This document shows positions 48,832 to 57,317 of a DNA stretch of 64,000 bases, in pieces. The stretch is taken from positions 1-64,000 of the forward strand of contig NZ_QFZZ01000008.1 in NCBI RefSeq assembly GCF_005233515.1. The letters run 5' to 3'. The notes beneath the pieces are model-generated. The model made no database searches and was not told the DNA's origin. It worked only from the letters and a program-made list of their open reading frames with translations. The position numbers were made by a program, and so were the translations under genes. How positions within the stretch are numbered: position 1 is the first letter of the stretch; every line of letters begins with the position of its first letter. This DNA is from Pseudomonas sp. CFBP13508. GTDB lineage: Bacteria > Pseudomonadota > Gammaproteobacteria > Pseudomonadales > Pseudomonadaceae.

Positions 48832-50130
48832 ATGTCCCATCGTATTGTCATTGTCGGCGGCGGCGCCGGCGGTCTGGAGTTGGCTACCCGCCTGGGTAAG
48901 ACTCTGGGCAAGCGCGGCACGGCCAGCGTGATGCTGGTCGACGCGAACCTGACCCACATCTGGAAGCCGCTGCTGCACGAAGTGGCCGCCGGTTCCCTGA
49001 ACTCCTCCGAAGACGAACTCAACTATGTCGCCCAGGCGAAATGGAACCACTTCGAGTTCCAGCTCGGGCGCATGAGCGGGCTCGATCGCGCGCAGAAGAA
49101 AATCCAGCTGGCCGCAACTTATGACGAAAACGGCGTCGAGCTGGTGCCGGCGCGTGAAGTGGCTTATGACTCGCTGGTGATCAGCGTCGGCAGCACCACC
49201 AACGATTTCGGCACCCAGGGCGCGGCGCAGCATTGCCTGTTCCTCGATACACGCAAACAGGCCGAGCGCTTCCACCAGCAATTGCTCAACCATTATCTGC
49301 GCGCCCACGCCGGGCAGACCGACGTGGTCGAGCAGATCAGCGTGGCCATCGTCGGCGCTGGCGCCACCGGCGTCGAACTGGCGGCCGAGCTGCACAACGC
49401 CGCCCATGAATTGGCCGCGTATGGTCTGGACCGGATCAAACCGGAAAACATGCACATCACGCTGATCGAAGCCGGCCCACGGGTGCTGCCTGCCCTGCCG
49501 GAGCGCATCAGCGGGCCGGTGCACAAGACCCTGGAGAAGCTCGGGGTCAATGTGATGACCAACGCAGCAGTCAGCGAAGTGACTGCCGACAGCCTGATCA
49601 CCGCCGATGGCAACGAGATCAAGGCCAGCCTGAAAGTCTGGGCTGCCGGCATCCGCGCACCGGGTTTCCTCAAGGACATCGACGGTCTGGAAACCAACCG
49701 CATCAATCAGCTGCAAGTGTTGCCGACTCTGCAAACCACGCGCGACGAAAACATCTTTGCCTTCGGTGACTGCGCGGCGTGCCCGCAACCGGGCACTGAT
49801 CGCAACGTCCCACCACGGGCACAAGCGGCGCATCAACAGGCGTCGCTGCTGGCCAAGTCGCTGAAGCTGCGCATCGAAGGCAAGACCCTGCCGGAGTACA
49901 AGTACACCGACTACGGCTCGCTGATTTCACTGTCGCGTTTTTCTGCTGTGGGTAACTTGATGGGCAACCTGACCGGTAGCGTCATGCTCGAAGGCTGGCT
50001 GGCGCGGATGTTCTATGTGTCGCTGTACCGTATGCACCAGATGGCACTGTACGGGCCGTTTCGCACGGCGATGCTGATGCTGGGGAGCAAGATTGGTCGT
50101 GGCACCGAGCCGCGTCTGAAACTGCACTAA
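48832..50130 (+). CDS. ndh: Type II NADH dehydrogenase (NDH-2)
   Basis: This 432-residue single-subunit NADH:quinone oxidoreductase does not pump protons. It has two Rossmann folds, one for FAD (IVIVGGGAGGLELATRLG, at the N-terminus) and one for NADH (AIVGAGATGVELAAEL, about 175), and the FAD-binding IFAFGDCAACPQ near residue 305. The C-terminal stretch (MLEGWLARMFYVSLYRMHQ) forms the amphipathic membrane anchor. I use the ATG at 48832. A REP doublet follows 10 bases after the stop. Confidence 0.93.
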   Translation: MSHRIVIVGGGAGGLELATRLGKTLGKRGTASVMLVDANLTHIWKPLLHEVAAGSLNSSEDELNYVAQAKWNHFEFQLGRMSGLDRAQKKIQLAATYDENGVELVPAREVAYDSLVISVGSTTNDFGTQGAAQHCLFLDTRKQAERFHQQLLNHYLRAHAGQTDVVEQISVAIVGAGATGVELAAELHNAAHELAAYGLDRIKPENMHITLIEAGPRVLPALPERISGPVHKTLEKLGVNVMTNAAVSEVTADSLITADGNEIKASLKVWAAGIRAPGFLKDIDGLETNRINQLQVLPTLQTTRDENIFAFGDCAACPQPGTDRNVPPRAQAAHQQASLLAKSLKLRIEGKTLPEYKYTDYGSLISLSRFSAVGNLMGNLTGSVMLEGWLARMFYVSLYRMHQMALYGPFRTAMLMLGSKIGRGTEPRLKLH

Positions 50131-50139
50131 AACGCCAAC

Positions 50140-50231
50140 CTGTGGGAGCGAGCCTGCTCGCGAAAGCGGTGGGTCTGTCAACACTGTCGTTGAATGATCC
50201 GGCCCCTTCGCGAGCAGGCTCGCTCCCACAT
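50140..50231. repeat. REP doublet (REPIN), copy 7
   Basis: This is an inverted pair between the convergent ends of ndh and the chemoreceptor. Confidence 0.95.
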
Positions 50232-50286
50232 TGTTTCGTGCTGTTCTCAAATCAGTGGGCGAAGGCCTGCAATGAATCGCTGTTCA

Positions 50287-51912
50287 TCACAGCTGGAAGC
50301 GCCGCACCATGCCCTGCAGCGCATTGGCCAGTTGCGACAGTTCGTGGCTCGATGCGCTGGTCTGATCAGCCCCCGCAGCCGAACGCACCGACAGGTCGCG
50401 AATATTCACCAGATTGCGATCCACTTCCCGCGCCACCTGCGCCTGCTCCTCGGCCGCGCTGGCGATCACCAGGTTGCGCTCGTGGATCTCGTGCACCGAC
50501 GCTGTGATCGTCACCAACGCCTCACCCGCCCGCTCTGCCAGAACCAACGTGCTCGCCGCACGAGATGCGCTGGCCTGCATGGACTCCAGCGCCAGGCTCG
50601 AACCGCTGCGCATGCCTTGCACCATCTGCTCGATTTCCTGCGTCGATTGCTGGGTACGATACGCCAGCGCGCGCACCTCATCAGCCACCACCGCAAAGCC
50701 GCGACCGCTTTCGCCCGCTCGTGCTGCCTCGATGGCAGCGTTGAGCGCCAGCAGATTGGTCTGCTCGGCGATGGCGCGAATCACGTCCAGAACCTTGCCG
50801 ATGTCCTGCGACTGATTGGCCAGCGACTGCACCAGTTCACCGGTGTTCTGCACATCGCTGGCCAGCGCATTGATCGCGCTGGCGGTTTCGCTGACGCGCT
50901 CCTGGCCCAATTGCGCCGATTGACTGGACTGGCGCGTGGCATCGGACGTCGACACCGCGTTGCGCGCGACCTCCTCCACCGCAGCGGTCATCTCGTTAAC
51001 CGCAGTGGCGGCCTGTTCGATTTCGTTGTTCTGCTCTTGCAGGCCCTGAGTGCTGTCGACGGTGACGGCGCTCAGTTCATCCGCGGCGGTGGCCAGTTGC
51101 GTAGCTGAGCCGCTGATACCTTGCAGGGTCTCGCGCAGGTTTTGTTGCATCGTCGCCAAGGCCTTGAGCAAGCGGCTGACTTCGTCATTGCCATGGGTTT
51201 CGATCGGTCGGGTTAGATCGCCCTTGGCGACACTTTCAGCGGCATCCACGGCGCTGCTCAGCGGGCGCACGATACTGCGCGTGAGCAACATCGCCAGCGC
51301 CACCGTGGCCAGCGCTGCCAAGGCAATGAAAAGAGTAACGATGGTGCGCGAGGTTTCATAATGCGCGGCGGACTTCTCGCTTTCGGCGGCGACCTGGCGG
51401 GCGAACAGATCGGCGAGATCGTTGAGTTGTTTGCCGGAGCCGTCGACCACGGTCTTCATGTCAACCAGCAGCAATTTGGTCAGCTCGTCACGCTTGCCTT
51501 GCTCGGCGAGGGTGAATGACTGCGCGATGCCGGTGCGATAGGCGGCAAAGGTTTTCTTGAACTGGTCATACAGCTGCTGGCCTTCGGCAGTGTCGACCAG
51601 TTTGTCGTAGGCAGCGATTTTTTCGCTCAGCTCCTTATCGCGGGTGTCCATCTGGCCGCGATAGGTGGCGATGTTGGCCGGATCCTGATCGAGCGCCATG
51701 CGCAGGGAGATGGTGCGGATGCGCAGCATCAATTCGCGAATCTCGTCGCCGCCACGAATGCTCGGCAACCAGCGGTTCTCCACCGCCACCTCGCTGTCGC
51801 GAATGCTCGACATCTGCCCCAGCGCAAACACGCCGAGCAAGGCCACCAACACCGCGATCAGGGCAAAACCCAGGGCAGCCCGGGGAGCAATATTCAACTG
51901 ACGAAGCAACAT
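50287..51912 (-). CDS. Methyl-accepting chemotaxis protein
   Basis: This 541-residue chemoreceptor has TM1 (about 12-34), a periplasmic four-helix-bundle sensor of about 155 residues (4HB_MCP type: NRWLPSIRGGDEIRELML), TM2 (about 190-210), HAMP (LTRSIVRPLSSAVDAAESVA), and the signalling hairpin with the tip EQTNLLALNAAIEAARAG. There is no C-terminal CheR-binding pentapeptide (it ends RRFQL). I start at the ATG at 51912, with AAGG 9 bases upstream. The ligand is unknown. No other chemotaxis genes are close. Confidence 0.9.
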   Translation of the reverse strand: MLLRQLNIAPRAALGFALIAVLVALLGVFALGQMSSIRDSEVAVENRWLPSIRGGDEIRELMLRIRTISLRMALDQDPANIATYRGQMDTRDKELSEKIAAYDKLVDTAEGQQLYDQFKKTFAAYRTGIAQSFTLAEQGKRDELTKLLLVDMKTVVDGSGKQLNDLADLFARQVAAESEKSAAHYETSRTIVTLFIALAALATVALAMLLTRSIVRPLSSAVDAAESVAKGDLTRPIETHGNDEVSRLLKALATMQQNLRETLQGISGSATQLATAADELSAVTVDSTQGLQEQNNEIEQAATAVNEMTAAVEEVARNAVSTSDATRQSSQSAQLGQERVSETASAINALASDVQNTGELVQSLANQSQDIGKVLDVIRAIAEQTNLLALNAAIEAARAGESGRGFAVVADEVRALAYRTQQSTQEIEQMVQGMRSGSSLALESMQASASRAASTLVLAERAGEALVTITASVHEIHERNLVIASAAEEQAQVAREVDRNLVNIRDLSVRSAAGADQTSASSHELSQLANALQGMVRRFQL

Positions 51913-52033
51913 GACGGACGCCCTTATTCTTGTAGTGGCCAGGTTCAAGGGGCGAAGCGTTGGCAGTCCCCTCGTGTTAGCGGGCTATCGGCAGGTTGTA
52001 TGACGACTTGAAGGGATTCAGCTTTCAGCAGGC

Positions 52034-52069
52034 AAAAAAAATCCCCGTATCTTTCGATACGAGGATTTT
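52034..52069 (-). terminator. Terminator of the tRNA operon
   Basis: On the minus strand, AATCCTCGTATC pairs with GATACGGGGATT and is followed by eight T, right after the last tRNA-Pro. Confidence 0.85.
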
Positions 52070-52074
52070 CAATA

Positions 52075-52151
52075 TGGTCGGGGTAAGGGGATTCGAACTC
52101 CTGACATCCTGCTCCCAAAGCAGGCGCGCTACCGGACTGCGCTATACCCCG
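52075..52151 (-). tRNA. tRNA-Pro (TGG), distal copy
   Basis: This has 77 bases with the CCA end encoded. The acceptor stem CGGGGTA/TACCCCG, anticodon loop TTTGGGA (anticodon TGG) in the stem CCTGC/GCAGG, and TTCGAAT T-loop are all present. It appears identical to the copy at 52330-52406. Confidence 0.97.
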
Positions 52152-52152
52152 G

Positions 52153-52185
52153 TAAAAAAAAGGCGACCTTTCAAAGATCGCCTTC
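52153..52185 (-). terminator. Hairpin with T-run between tRNA-Lys and the distal tRNA-Pro
   Basis: On the minus strand AAGGCGATCTTT/AAAGGTCGCCTT is followed by seven or eight T, immediately before the distal tRNA-Pro. It has the form of a Rho-independent terminator inside the tRNA cluster. Confidence 0.8.
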
Positions 52186-52248
52186 TTCGATCAGCGCTTT
52201 TGGCCTCTGATCTTAAGATTCGATCCCAGCGCAAACTGGTTTCAAAAA

Positions 52249-52324
52249 TGGTGGGTCGTGTGGGATTCGAACCTACGACCAATTGGTTAAAAGCCAACTG
52301 CTCTACCAACTGAGCTAACGACCC
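52249..52324 (-). tRNA. tRNA-Lys (TTT)
   Basis: This has 76 bases with CCA encoded. Acceptor stem GGGTCGT/ACGACCC, anticodon loop CTTTTAA with anticodon TTT, and GGTTCGAAT T-arm. Confidence 0.97.
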
Positions 52325-52329
52325 AAATA

Positions 52330-52406
52330 TGGTCGGGGTAAGGGGATTCGAACTCCTGACATCCTGCTCCCAAAGCAGGCGCGCTACCGGACTGCGCTAT
52401 ACCCCG
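52330..52406 (-). tRNA. tRNA-Pro (TGG), proximal copy
   Basis: This has 77 bases, CCA encoded, and the same sequence as the distal copy. It is 5 bases from tRNA-Lys and 9 bases from tRNA-Asn, so they share one transcript. Confidence 0.97.
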
Positions 52407-52415
52407 GTTTGAAAT

Positions 52416-52491
52416 TGGCTCCGTGACCAGGACTCGAACCTGGGACCCAATGATTAACAGTCATTTGCTCTACCGACTGAGCTATCACGGA
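52416..52491 (-). tRNA. tRNA-Asn (GTT)
   Basis: This has 76 bases with CCA encoded. Acceptor stem TCCGTGA/TCACGGA, anticodon loop CTGTTAA with anticodon GTT. It is first in the operon Asn-Pro-Lys-Pro. Confidence 0.97.
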
Positions 52492-52577
52492 ACTACATAT
52501 TTCAATTTACAACGGTGAAGCTTTGTTGCATCTCGCCACCCGTTCGCATCGCTGCGTTCGTGTGTCTGAGGCGCGCT

Positions 52578-52605
52578 ATTCTACAACCTAGAACACCTCT
52601 GTCAA
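52578..52605 (-). promoter_or_regulatory. Strong sigma70 promoter of the tRNA operon
   Basis: On the minus strand there is TTGACA, a 16-base spacer and TAGAAT, followed by the GC-rich discriminator AGCGCGCC. This is the typical form of a stable RNA promoter under ppGpp/DksA control. Start near 52571. The stretch from there to 52737 holds nothing else recognisable. Confidence 0.85.
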
Positions 52606-52736
52606 CCCCCTAAATTGCTTTCAAGTTAATGATTTGCAACTTATTTCAGATTCCAACCCGGTGGGTTGAAACGCTGCCGGTGACTGACTGCGGGGCGCAC
52701 TTTACAAGCCTTTTCCTTTGAGTTCAACAGCCTGGC

Positions 52737-52766
52737 GAAAAAAAGGCCTCGCAATGCGAGGCCTTC
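52737..52766 (-). terminator. Terminator of clpB
   Basis: AAGGCCTCGCA/TGCGAGGCCTT is a perfect stem; on the minus strand it is followed by seven T. It begins about 23 bases after the clpB stop. Confidence 0.9.
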
Positions 52767-52788
52767 CCGGTTTCATTGCCGCTGAGGC

Positions 52789-55353
52789 TTAGCCGAAAAC
52801 GATTTCGTCGTTCTCGACCTTGCCGATGGCGGTGTCGCCAGGCATGAAATGACCCGACAGGATCAACTGCGCCAGCGGGTTTTCGATCCAACGCTGAATC
52901 GCCCGTTTCAAAGGACGTGCGCCATACACCGGGTCGTAGCCGACCGCGATCAGCTTGTCCATCGCCTCAGGGCTCAGTTCCAGCTTCAGCTCGCGCTCGG
53001 CCAGACGGCTGCGCAGACGGCCCAACTGGATCTCGGTAATCCCGGCGATCTGCTCCCGCGCCAGCGGCTCGAAGATCACCACTTCGTCAACGCGGTTGAT
53101 GAACTCCGGACGGAAATGCGACGTCAGCGCGTCCATCACGGCGGCCCGCTGCGCTTCACGATCACCAACCAGTTCTTGGATCTGCATCGACCCGAGGTTG
53201 GACGTCATCACGATTACCGTGTTGCGGAAGTCCACCGTGCGCCCGTGACTGTCGGTCAGCCGGCCATCCTCAAGCACTTGCAGAAGGATGTTGAACACAT
53301 CCGGATGCGCCTTCTCGACTTCGTCCATGAGGATCACCGAGTACGGCTTGCGACGCACCGCTTCGGTCAGATAACCGCCCTCTTCATAGCCGACGTAGCC
53401 CGGTGGCGCACCGATCAGACGAGCCACGGAATGTTTCTCCATGAACTCGGACATGTCGATCCGCACCATCGCCTCTTCGGTATCGAAGAGGAATTCGGCC
53501 AAGGCCTTGCACAGCTCGGTTTTACCGACACCGGTAGGGCCGAGGAACATGAACGAGCCGCTCGGCCGATTCGGGTCGGACAGCCCGGCGCGGGAACGCC
53601 GCACGGCGTTGGCCACAGCCACGACCGCTTCTTCCTGACCGATCACCCGTTTGTGCAACAGGCTCTCCATCTTCATCAGCTTGTCGCGCTCGCCTTCGAG
53701 CATTTTCGACACCGGGATGCCGGTCCACTTCGACACGACTTCGGCAATCTCTTCCTCAGTTACCTTGCTGCGCAGCAACTGGTTTTCGCTCTTGCCGTGC
53801 TGGTCGACCATTTGCAGGCTGCGCTCCAGATCGGGGATCACCCCGTACTGCAACTCCGCCATGCGATTCAGGTCGCCTTTGCGGCGTGCGGCTTCCAGTT
53901 CCTGGCGCGACTGTTCGATCTTCTGCTGGATCTGCGCAGAACCCTGCACCTCGGCTTTTTCCGAGTTCCAGATTTCTTCCAGATCCGAGTACTCACGTTC
54001 ATGACGCTCGATTTCTTCCTGGAGTTTTTCCAGGCGTTTCTTCGCTGCGTCGTCGCTTTCTTTCTTCAGCGCCTGGGATTCCACTTTCAACTGAATCAGG
54101 CGCCGCTCCAGACGATCGAGTACTTCCGGTTTGGAGTCGATCTCCATACGGATACGGCTGGCGGCCTCATCGATCAAGTCGATGGCCTTGTCCGGCAACT
54201 GCCGATCCGTGATGTAGCGATGGCTGAGTTTCGCCGCGGCAATGATCGCGCCGTCGGTGATCGCCACCTTGTGGTGGACCTCGTAACGCTCCTTGAGGCC
54301 ACGCAGAATGGCGATGGTGTCTTCTTCGCTCGGCTCGTCCACCAGGACTTTCTGGAAACGCCGCTCGAGCGCCGCGTCCTTCTCTATATATTGGCGGTAC
54401 TCGTTGAGCGTGGTCGCGCCGACGCAGTGCAACTCGCCGCGAGCCAACGCAGGCTTGAGCATGTTGCCGGCGTCCATCGAGCCTTCGCCTTTACCGGCGC
54501 CGACCATGGTGTGCAGTTCGTCGATGAACAGAATGATCTGCCCTTCCTGCTTCGATAGTTCATTGAGCAAGCCTTTCAGGCGCTCTTCGAACTCGCCGCG
54601 ATACTTGGCGCCGGCGATCAGCGCGCCCATGTCCAGCGACAGCAGGCGCTTGCCTTTAAGGCCGTCCGGCACTTCGCCGTTGATGATGCGCTGCGCCAGC
54701 CCTTCGGCGATCGCGGTTTTACCCACGCCAGGCTCACCGATCAGCACCGGGTTGTTCTTGGTGCGGCGTTGCAGAACCTGAATGGTGCGGCGGATCTCGT
54801 CGTCACGGCCGATCACCGGATCAAGCTTGCCGTCTTCGGCGCGCTTGGTCAGGTCGACGGTGTATTTGTCCAAGGCCTGCCGCGACTCTTCGTGGTTGGC
54901 GTCATTTACCGCTTCGCCACCACGCAGGTTGTTGATCGCGTTTTCCAGGGCTTTTTTGCTCACGCCTTGGCCGAGCAGCAACTTGCCGAGCTTGCTGTTC
55001 TCGTCCATCGCGGCGAGCAGCACCAGTTCGCTGGAGATGAACTGGTCGCCCTTCTGCTGAGCCAGACGGTCGGCCTGATTGAGCAGGCGCGCCAGATCCT
55101 GCGACATGTTGACGTCGCCGGTCGGGTTCTGGATTTTCGGTAGTTGATCAAGCTCTTTGGTCAGCTCTTTACGCAAGCTGTTGACGTCGAAGCCTACTTG
55201 CATCAGCAACGGCTTGATCGAACCGCCCTGCTGTTCAAGCATGGCCTGCATCAAGTGCGCCGGCTCGATGGCCGGATGATCGTGGCCAACCGCCAACGAC
55301 TGGGCGTCGGACAGGGCCAACTGTAATTTGCTGGTTAAACGGTCAATACGCAT
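52789..55353 (-). CDS. clpB: ATP-dependent disaggregase ClpB
   Basis: ClpB rescues aggregated proteins with DnaKJ-GrpE. At 854 residues it has the N-terminal Clp_N domain (RLTSKLQLALSDAQSLAVGH), first AAA domain with Walker A GEPGVGKT (about 206), the coiled-coil M domain (about 410-520, highly charged), and the second AAA domain with GPTGVGKT (about 605). No C-terminal ClpP-binding loop is expected. A sigma32-type promoter lies about 80-100 bases upstream. It is separate from pgeF, which is 131 bases upstream. Confidence 0.96.
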   Translation of the reverse strand: MRIDRLTSKLQLALSDAQSLAVGHDHPAIEPAHLMQAMLEQQGGSIKPLLMQVGFDVNSLRKELTKELDQLPKIQNPTGDVNMSQDLARLLNQADRLAQQKGDQFISSELVLLAAMDENSKLGKLLLGQGVSKKALENAINNLRGGEAVNDANHEESRQALDKYTVDLTKRAEDGKLDPVIGRDDEIRRTIQVLQRRTKNNPVLIGEPGVGKTAIAEGLAQRIINGEVPDGLKGKRLLSLDMGALIAGAKYRGEFEERLKGLLNELSKQEGQIILFIDELHTMVGAGKGEGSMDAGNMLKPALARGELHCVGATTLNEYRQYIEKDAALERRFQKVLVDEPSEEDTIAILRGLKERYEVHHKVAITDGAIIAAAKLSHRYITDRQLPDKAIDLIDEAASRIRMEIDSKPEVLDRLERRLIQLKVESQALKKESDDAAKKRLEKLQEEIERHEREYSDLEEIWNSEKAEVQGSAQIQQKIEQSRQELEAARRKGDLNRMAELQYGVIPDLERSLQMVDQHGKSENQLLRSKVTEEEIAEVVSKWTGIPVSKMLEGERDKLMKMESLLHKRVIGQEEAVVAVANAVRRSRAGLSDPNRPSGSFMFLGPTGVGKTELCKALAEFLFDTEEAMVRIDMSEFMEKHSVARLIGAPPGYVGYEEGGYLTEAVRRKPYSVILMDEVEKAHPDVFNILLQVLEDGRLTDSHGRTVDFRNTVIVMTSNLGSMQIQELVGDREAQRAAVMDALTSHFRPEFINRVDEVVIFEPLAREQIAGITEIQLGRLRSRLAERELKLELSPEAMDKLIAVGYDPVYGARPLKRAIQRWIENPLAQLILSGHFMPGDTAIGKVENDEIVFG

Positions 55354-55426
55354 GGGTCACCTTCCTTTTGAGCAGGCCGGACCTAAGAAACCATCCTGAA
55401 TAAAGAAACCTGCCAGATACCGCTAT

Positions 55427-55454
55427 AGATGCGGTCGATTCTGCAAGATTCAAG
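55427..55454 (-). promoter_or_regulatory. Sigma32-type heat-shock promoter of clpB
   Basis: On the minus strand there is CTTGAAT, a 14-base spacer and CGCATCT, close to the consensus CTTGAAA-N11-16-CCCATNT. The start would be about 65 bases before the clpB ATG. clpB is a heat-shock gene in all related bacteria. Confidence 0.7.
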
Positions 55455-55484
55455 CGTCGGAGGGTTGATGCAGATCAGCCAAGT

Positions 55485-56207
55485 CTAGCGGGTGATCCAA
55501 ACGAGAGAGGCGAAGCGCCCAGTGCGCGACGCACGGCGATAGGAGAAGAAGCGCGGATCGGTCACGGTGCAGAAACCGCCACCATAAACAGCGGTAACAC
55601 CGCGTTCAGCCAGACGCAGGCGCGCCAGGTGATAGATGTCGGCCATGAACTTGCCGGGATTGTGGCTCGGCACGAAGGCTGTCGCCGCTTCCGGCAACTG
55701 GTTGACGAAGACTTCGCGTACTTCCGCGCCGACTTCAAATGCTTGCGGACCAATCGCCGGACCGAGCCAGACCAGCACGTCTTCAGGTGCAACATCGAGG
55801 CTGTCGAGAGTTGCCTCAAGCACGCCCGCCGCCAGACCACGCCAACCGGCATGAGCGGCCGCGACACGCGTGCCGGCACGATCGCAGAACAATGCCGGCA
55901 AACAGTCTGCCGTCATCGCCGCACAGGCAACACCCGGCGTTGCCGTCCAACTGGCATCTGCAGTCGCAACGATGCCCGGATCAGCATGGGCAACGGTGAT
56001 CCCGTGCACTTGCTGCAACCAGGCAGGCTGTATGGAGAAGTGTTCGGTCAAGCGGCGACGATTTTCGGCCACCGCTTGCGGGCGATCATCGACGTGATCA
56101 CCCAGATTCAGGCTGTCGAACGGCGCCTCGCTGACACCACCCTCGCGGGTGGTGACACAGGCCCTGACGCTGGCCGGCGCAGGCCAGTCCGGCGTCAGCC
56201 AGTTCAT
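55485..56207 (-). CDS. pgeF: Peptidoglycan editing factor PgeF (YfiH family, laccase-domain)
   Basis: This 240-residue protein has the catalytic Cys/His set of the family: MTADCLPALFCD and AAAHAGWRGLAAGV. In E. coli, PgeF removes wrongly joined L-serine from cell-wall precursors; related proteins show adenosine-phosphorylase-like or polyphenol oxidase activity. Its ATG overlaps the rluD stop by four bases (ATGA), as is common in gammaproteobacteria. Confidence 0.92.
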   Translation of the reverse strand: MNWLTPDWPAPASVRACVTTREGGVSEAPFDSLNLGDHVDDRPQAVAENRRRLTEHFSIQPAWLQQVHGITVAHADPGIVATADASWTATPGVACAAMTADCLPALFCDRAGTRVAAAHAGWRGLAAGVLEATLDSLDVAPEDVLVWLGPAIGPQAFEVGAEVREVFVNQLPEAATAFVPSHNPGKFMADIYHLARLRLAERGVTAVYGGGFCTVTDPRFFSYRRASRTGRFASLVWITR

Positions 56208-57166
56208 CCGACGAAGGCCTCGCGATCCTGCTTGAGCAGGGTCAGCAGCCAGACGAAATCTTCCGGCAGCGGCGATTCCCAGCTCATGCGCTCACCGCTC
56301 GTCGGATGATCGAGTTCCAGGAAGCGCGCGTGCAGCGCCTGACGCGGGAAGTGCTTGAGCGATTCCACCATGGTCGGGTTGGCCGCTGGCGGAATGCGGA
56401 AGCGCCCGCCGTACGCCGGATCGCCGACCAACGGGAAGTTGATGTGCGCCATGTGCACGCGGATCTGGTGGGTCCGACCGGTTTCCAGTTTCACCCGAAC
56501 GTGGGTGTGCGAACGGAAACGCTCGAGCACGCGGTAGTGGCTGACGGCAGGCTTGCCGCCTTCCATCACTGCCATGCGCTGGCGTTGCTGGCCGTGACGA
56601 CCGATCGGCGCATTGATCTTGCCACCGGCGGTGACCACGCCAATGACGATGCACTCGTAGATACGGCTGACGCTGCGGCTCTGCAATTGTGCGACCAGCT
56701 TGGTCTGCGCCTGAATGGTCTTGGCCACCACCATCAGACCGGTGGTGTCCTTGTCCAGACGATGCACGATACCGGCGCGCGGGACATTGATGATGTCCGG
56801 CACATGGTGCAACAAAGCGTTGAGCAGGGTGCCATCGGCATGACCGGCAGCCGGGTGCACCACCAGGCCCGCAGGCTTGTTGATGACCAGGATGTCGTCG
56901 TCTTCATAGACGATGTCGAGCTCGATGTCCTGGGCGATCCACTCGCCCTGGGCTTCCTGCTCGGCAGTCAGCTCAAGGACGGCACCGCCATGCACAATGT
57001 CGCGCGGGCGGATCACCGCCCCGTCCACAGTCAGGCGACCTTCTTTGATCCAGGCGGAAAGGCGCGAGCGTGAGTGCTCAGCGAAGAGTTGGGCGGCGAC
57101 TTGATCGAGGCGTTGGCCGCCCAATTCGGACGGCACCTCTGCGCGAAGTTCAATTTTATCGGACAT
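56204..57166 (-). CDS. rluD: 23S rRNA pseudouridine synthase RluD
   Basis: RluD makes pseudouridines 1911, 1915 and 1917 of helix 69 in 23S rRNA. At 320 residues it has an S4 domain (QRLDQVAAQLFAEHSRSRLS), the catalytic Asp138 in HRLDKDTTGL and the C-terminal GRTHQIRVHM. I use the ATG at 57166; the seven codons upstream lack a ribosome site. It is divergent from bamD, as in E. coli and Pseudomonas. Confidence 0.95.
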   Translation of the reverse strand: MSDKIELRAEVPSELGGQRLDQVAAQLFAEHSRSRLSAWIKEGRLTVDGAVIRPRDIVHGGAVLELTAEQEAQGEWIAQDIELDIVYEDDDILVINKPAGLVVHPAAGHADGTLLNALLHHVPDIINVPRAGIVHRLDKDTTGLMVVAKTIQAQTKLVAQLQSRSVSRIYECIVIGVVTAGGKINAPIGRHGQQRQRMAVMEGGKPAVSHYRVLERFRSHTHVRVKLETGRTHQIRVHMAHINFPLVGDPAYGGRFRIPPAANPTMVESLKHFPRQALHARFLELDHPTSGERMSWESPLPEDFVWLLTLLKQDREAFVG

Positions 57167-57317
57167 GCTCGGACTGGGCGTCGGCACAGCCTTTGGTTTC
57201 GGCTGCGCGCTTGTGGTTAAATACGGCGTCTTTTGCCCCGAGGCTTTTCAACGGGGCGCTCATCATAACAGGACGGCCCCGCCCAAGACAGCGGCCGTCA
57301 TAGGGACGCAAGCCGCC

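Noticed and set aside
52492..52736. Hidden small RNA or fifth tRNA between tRNA-Asn and clpB
   Set aside because: Apart from the tRNA promoter I found no cloverleaf, no terminator and no second promoter pair in this stretch.
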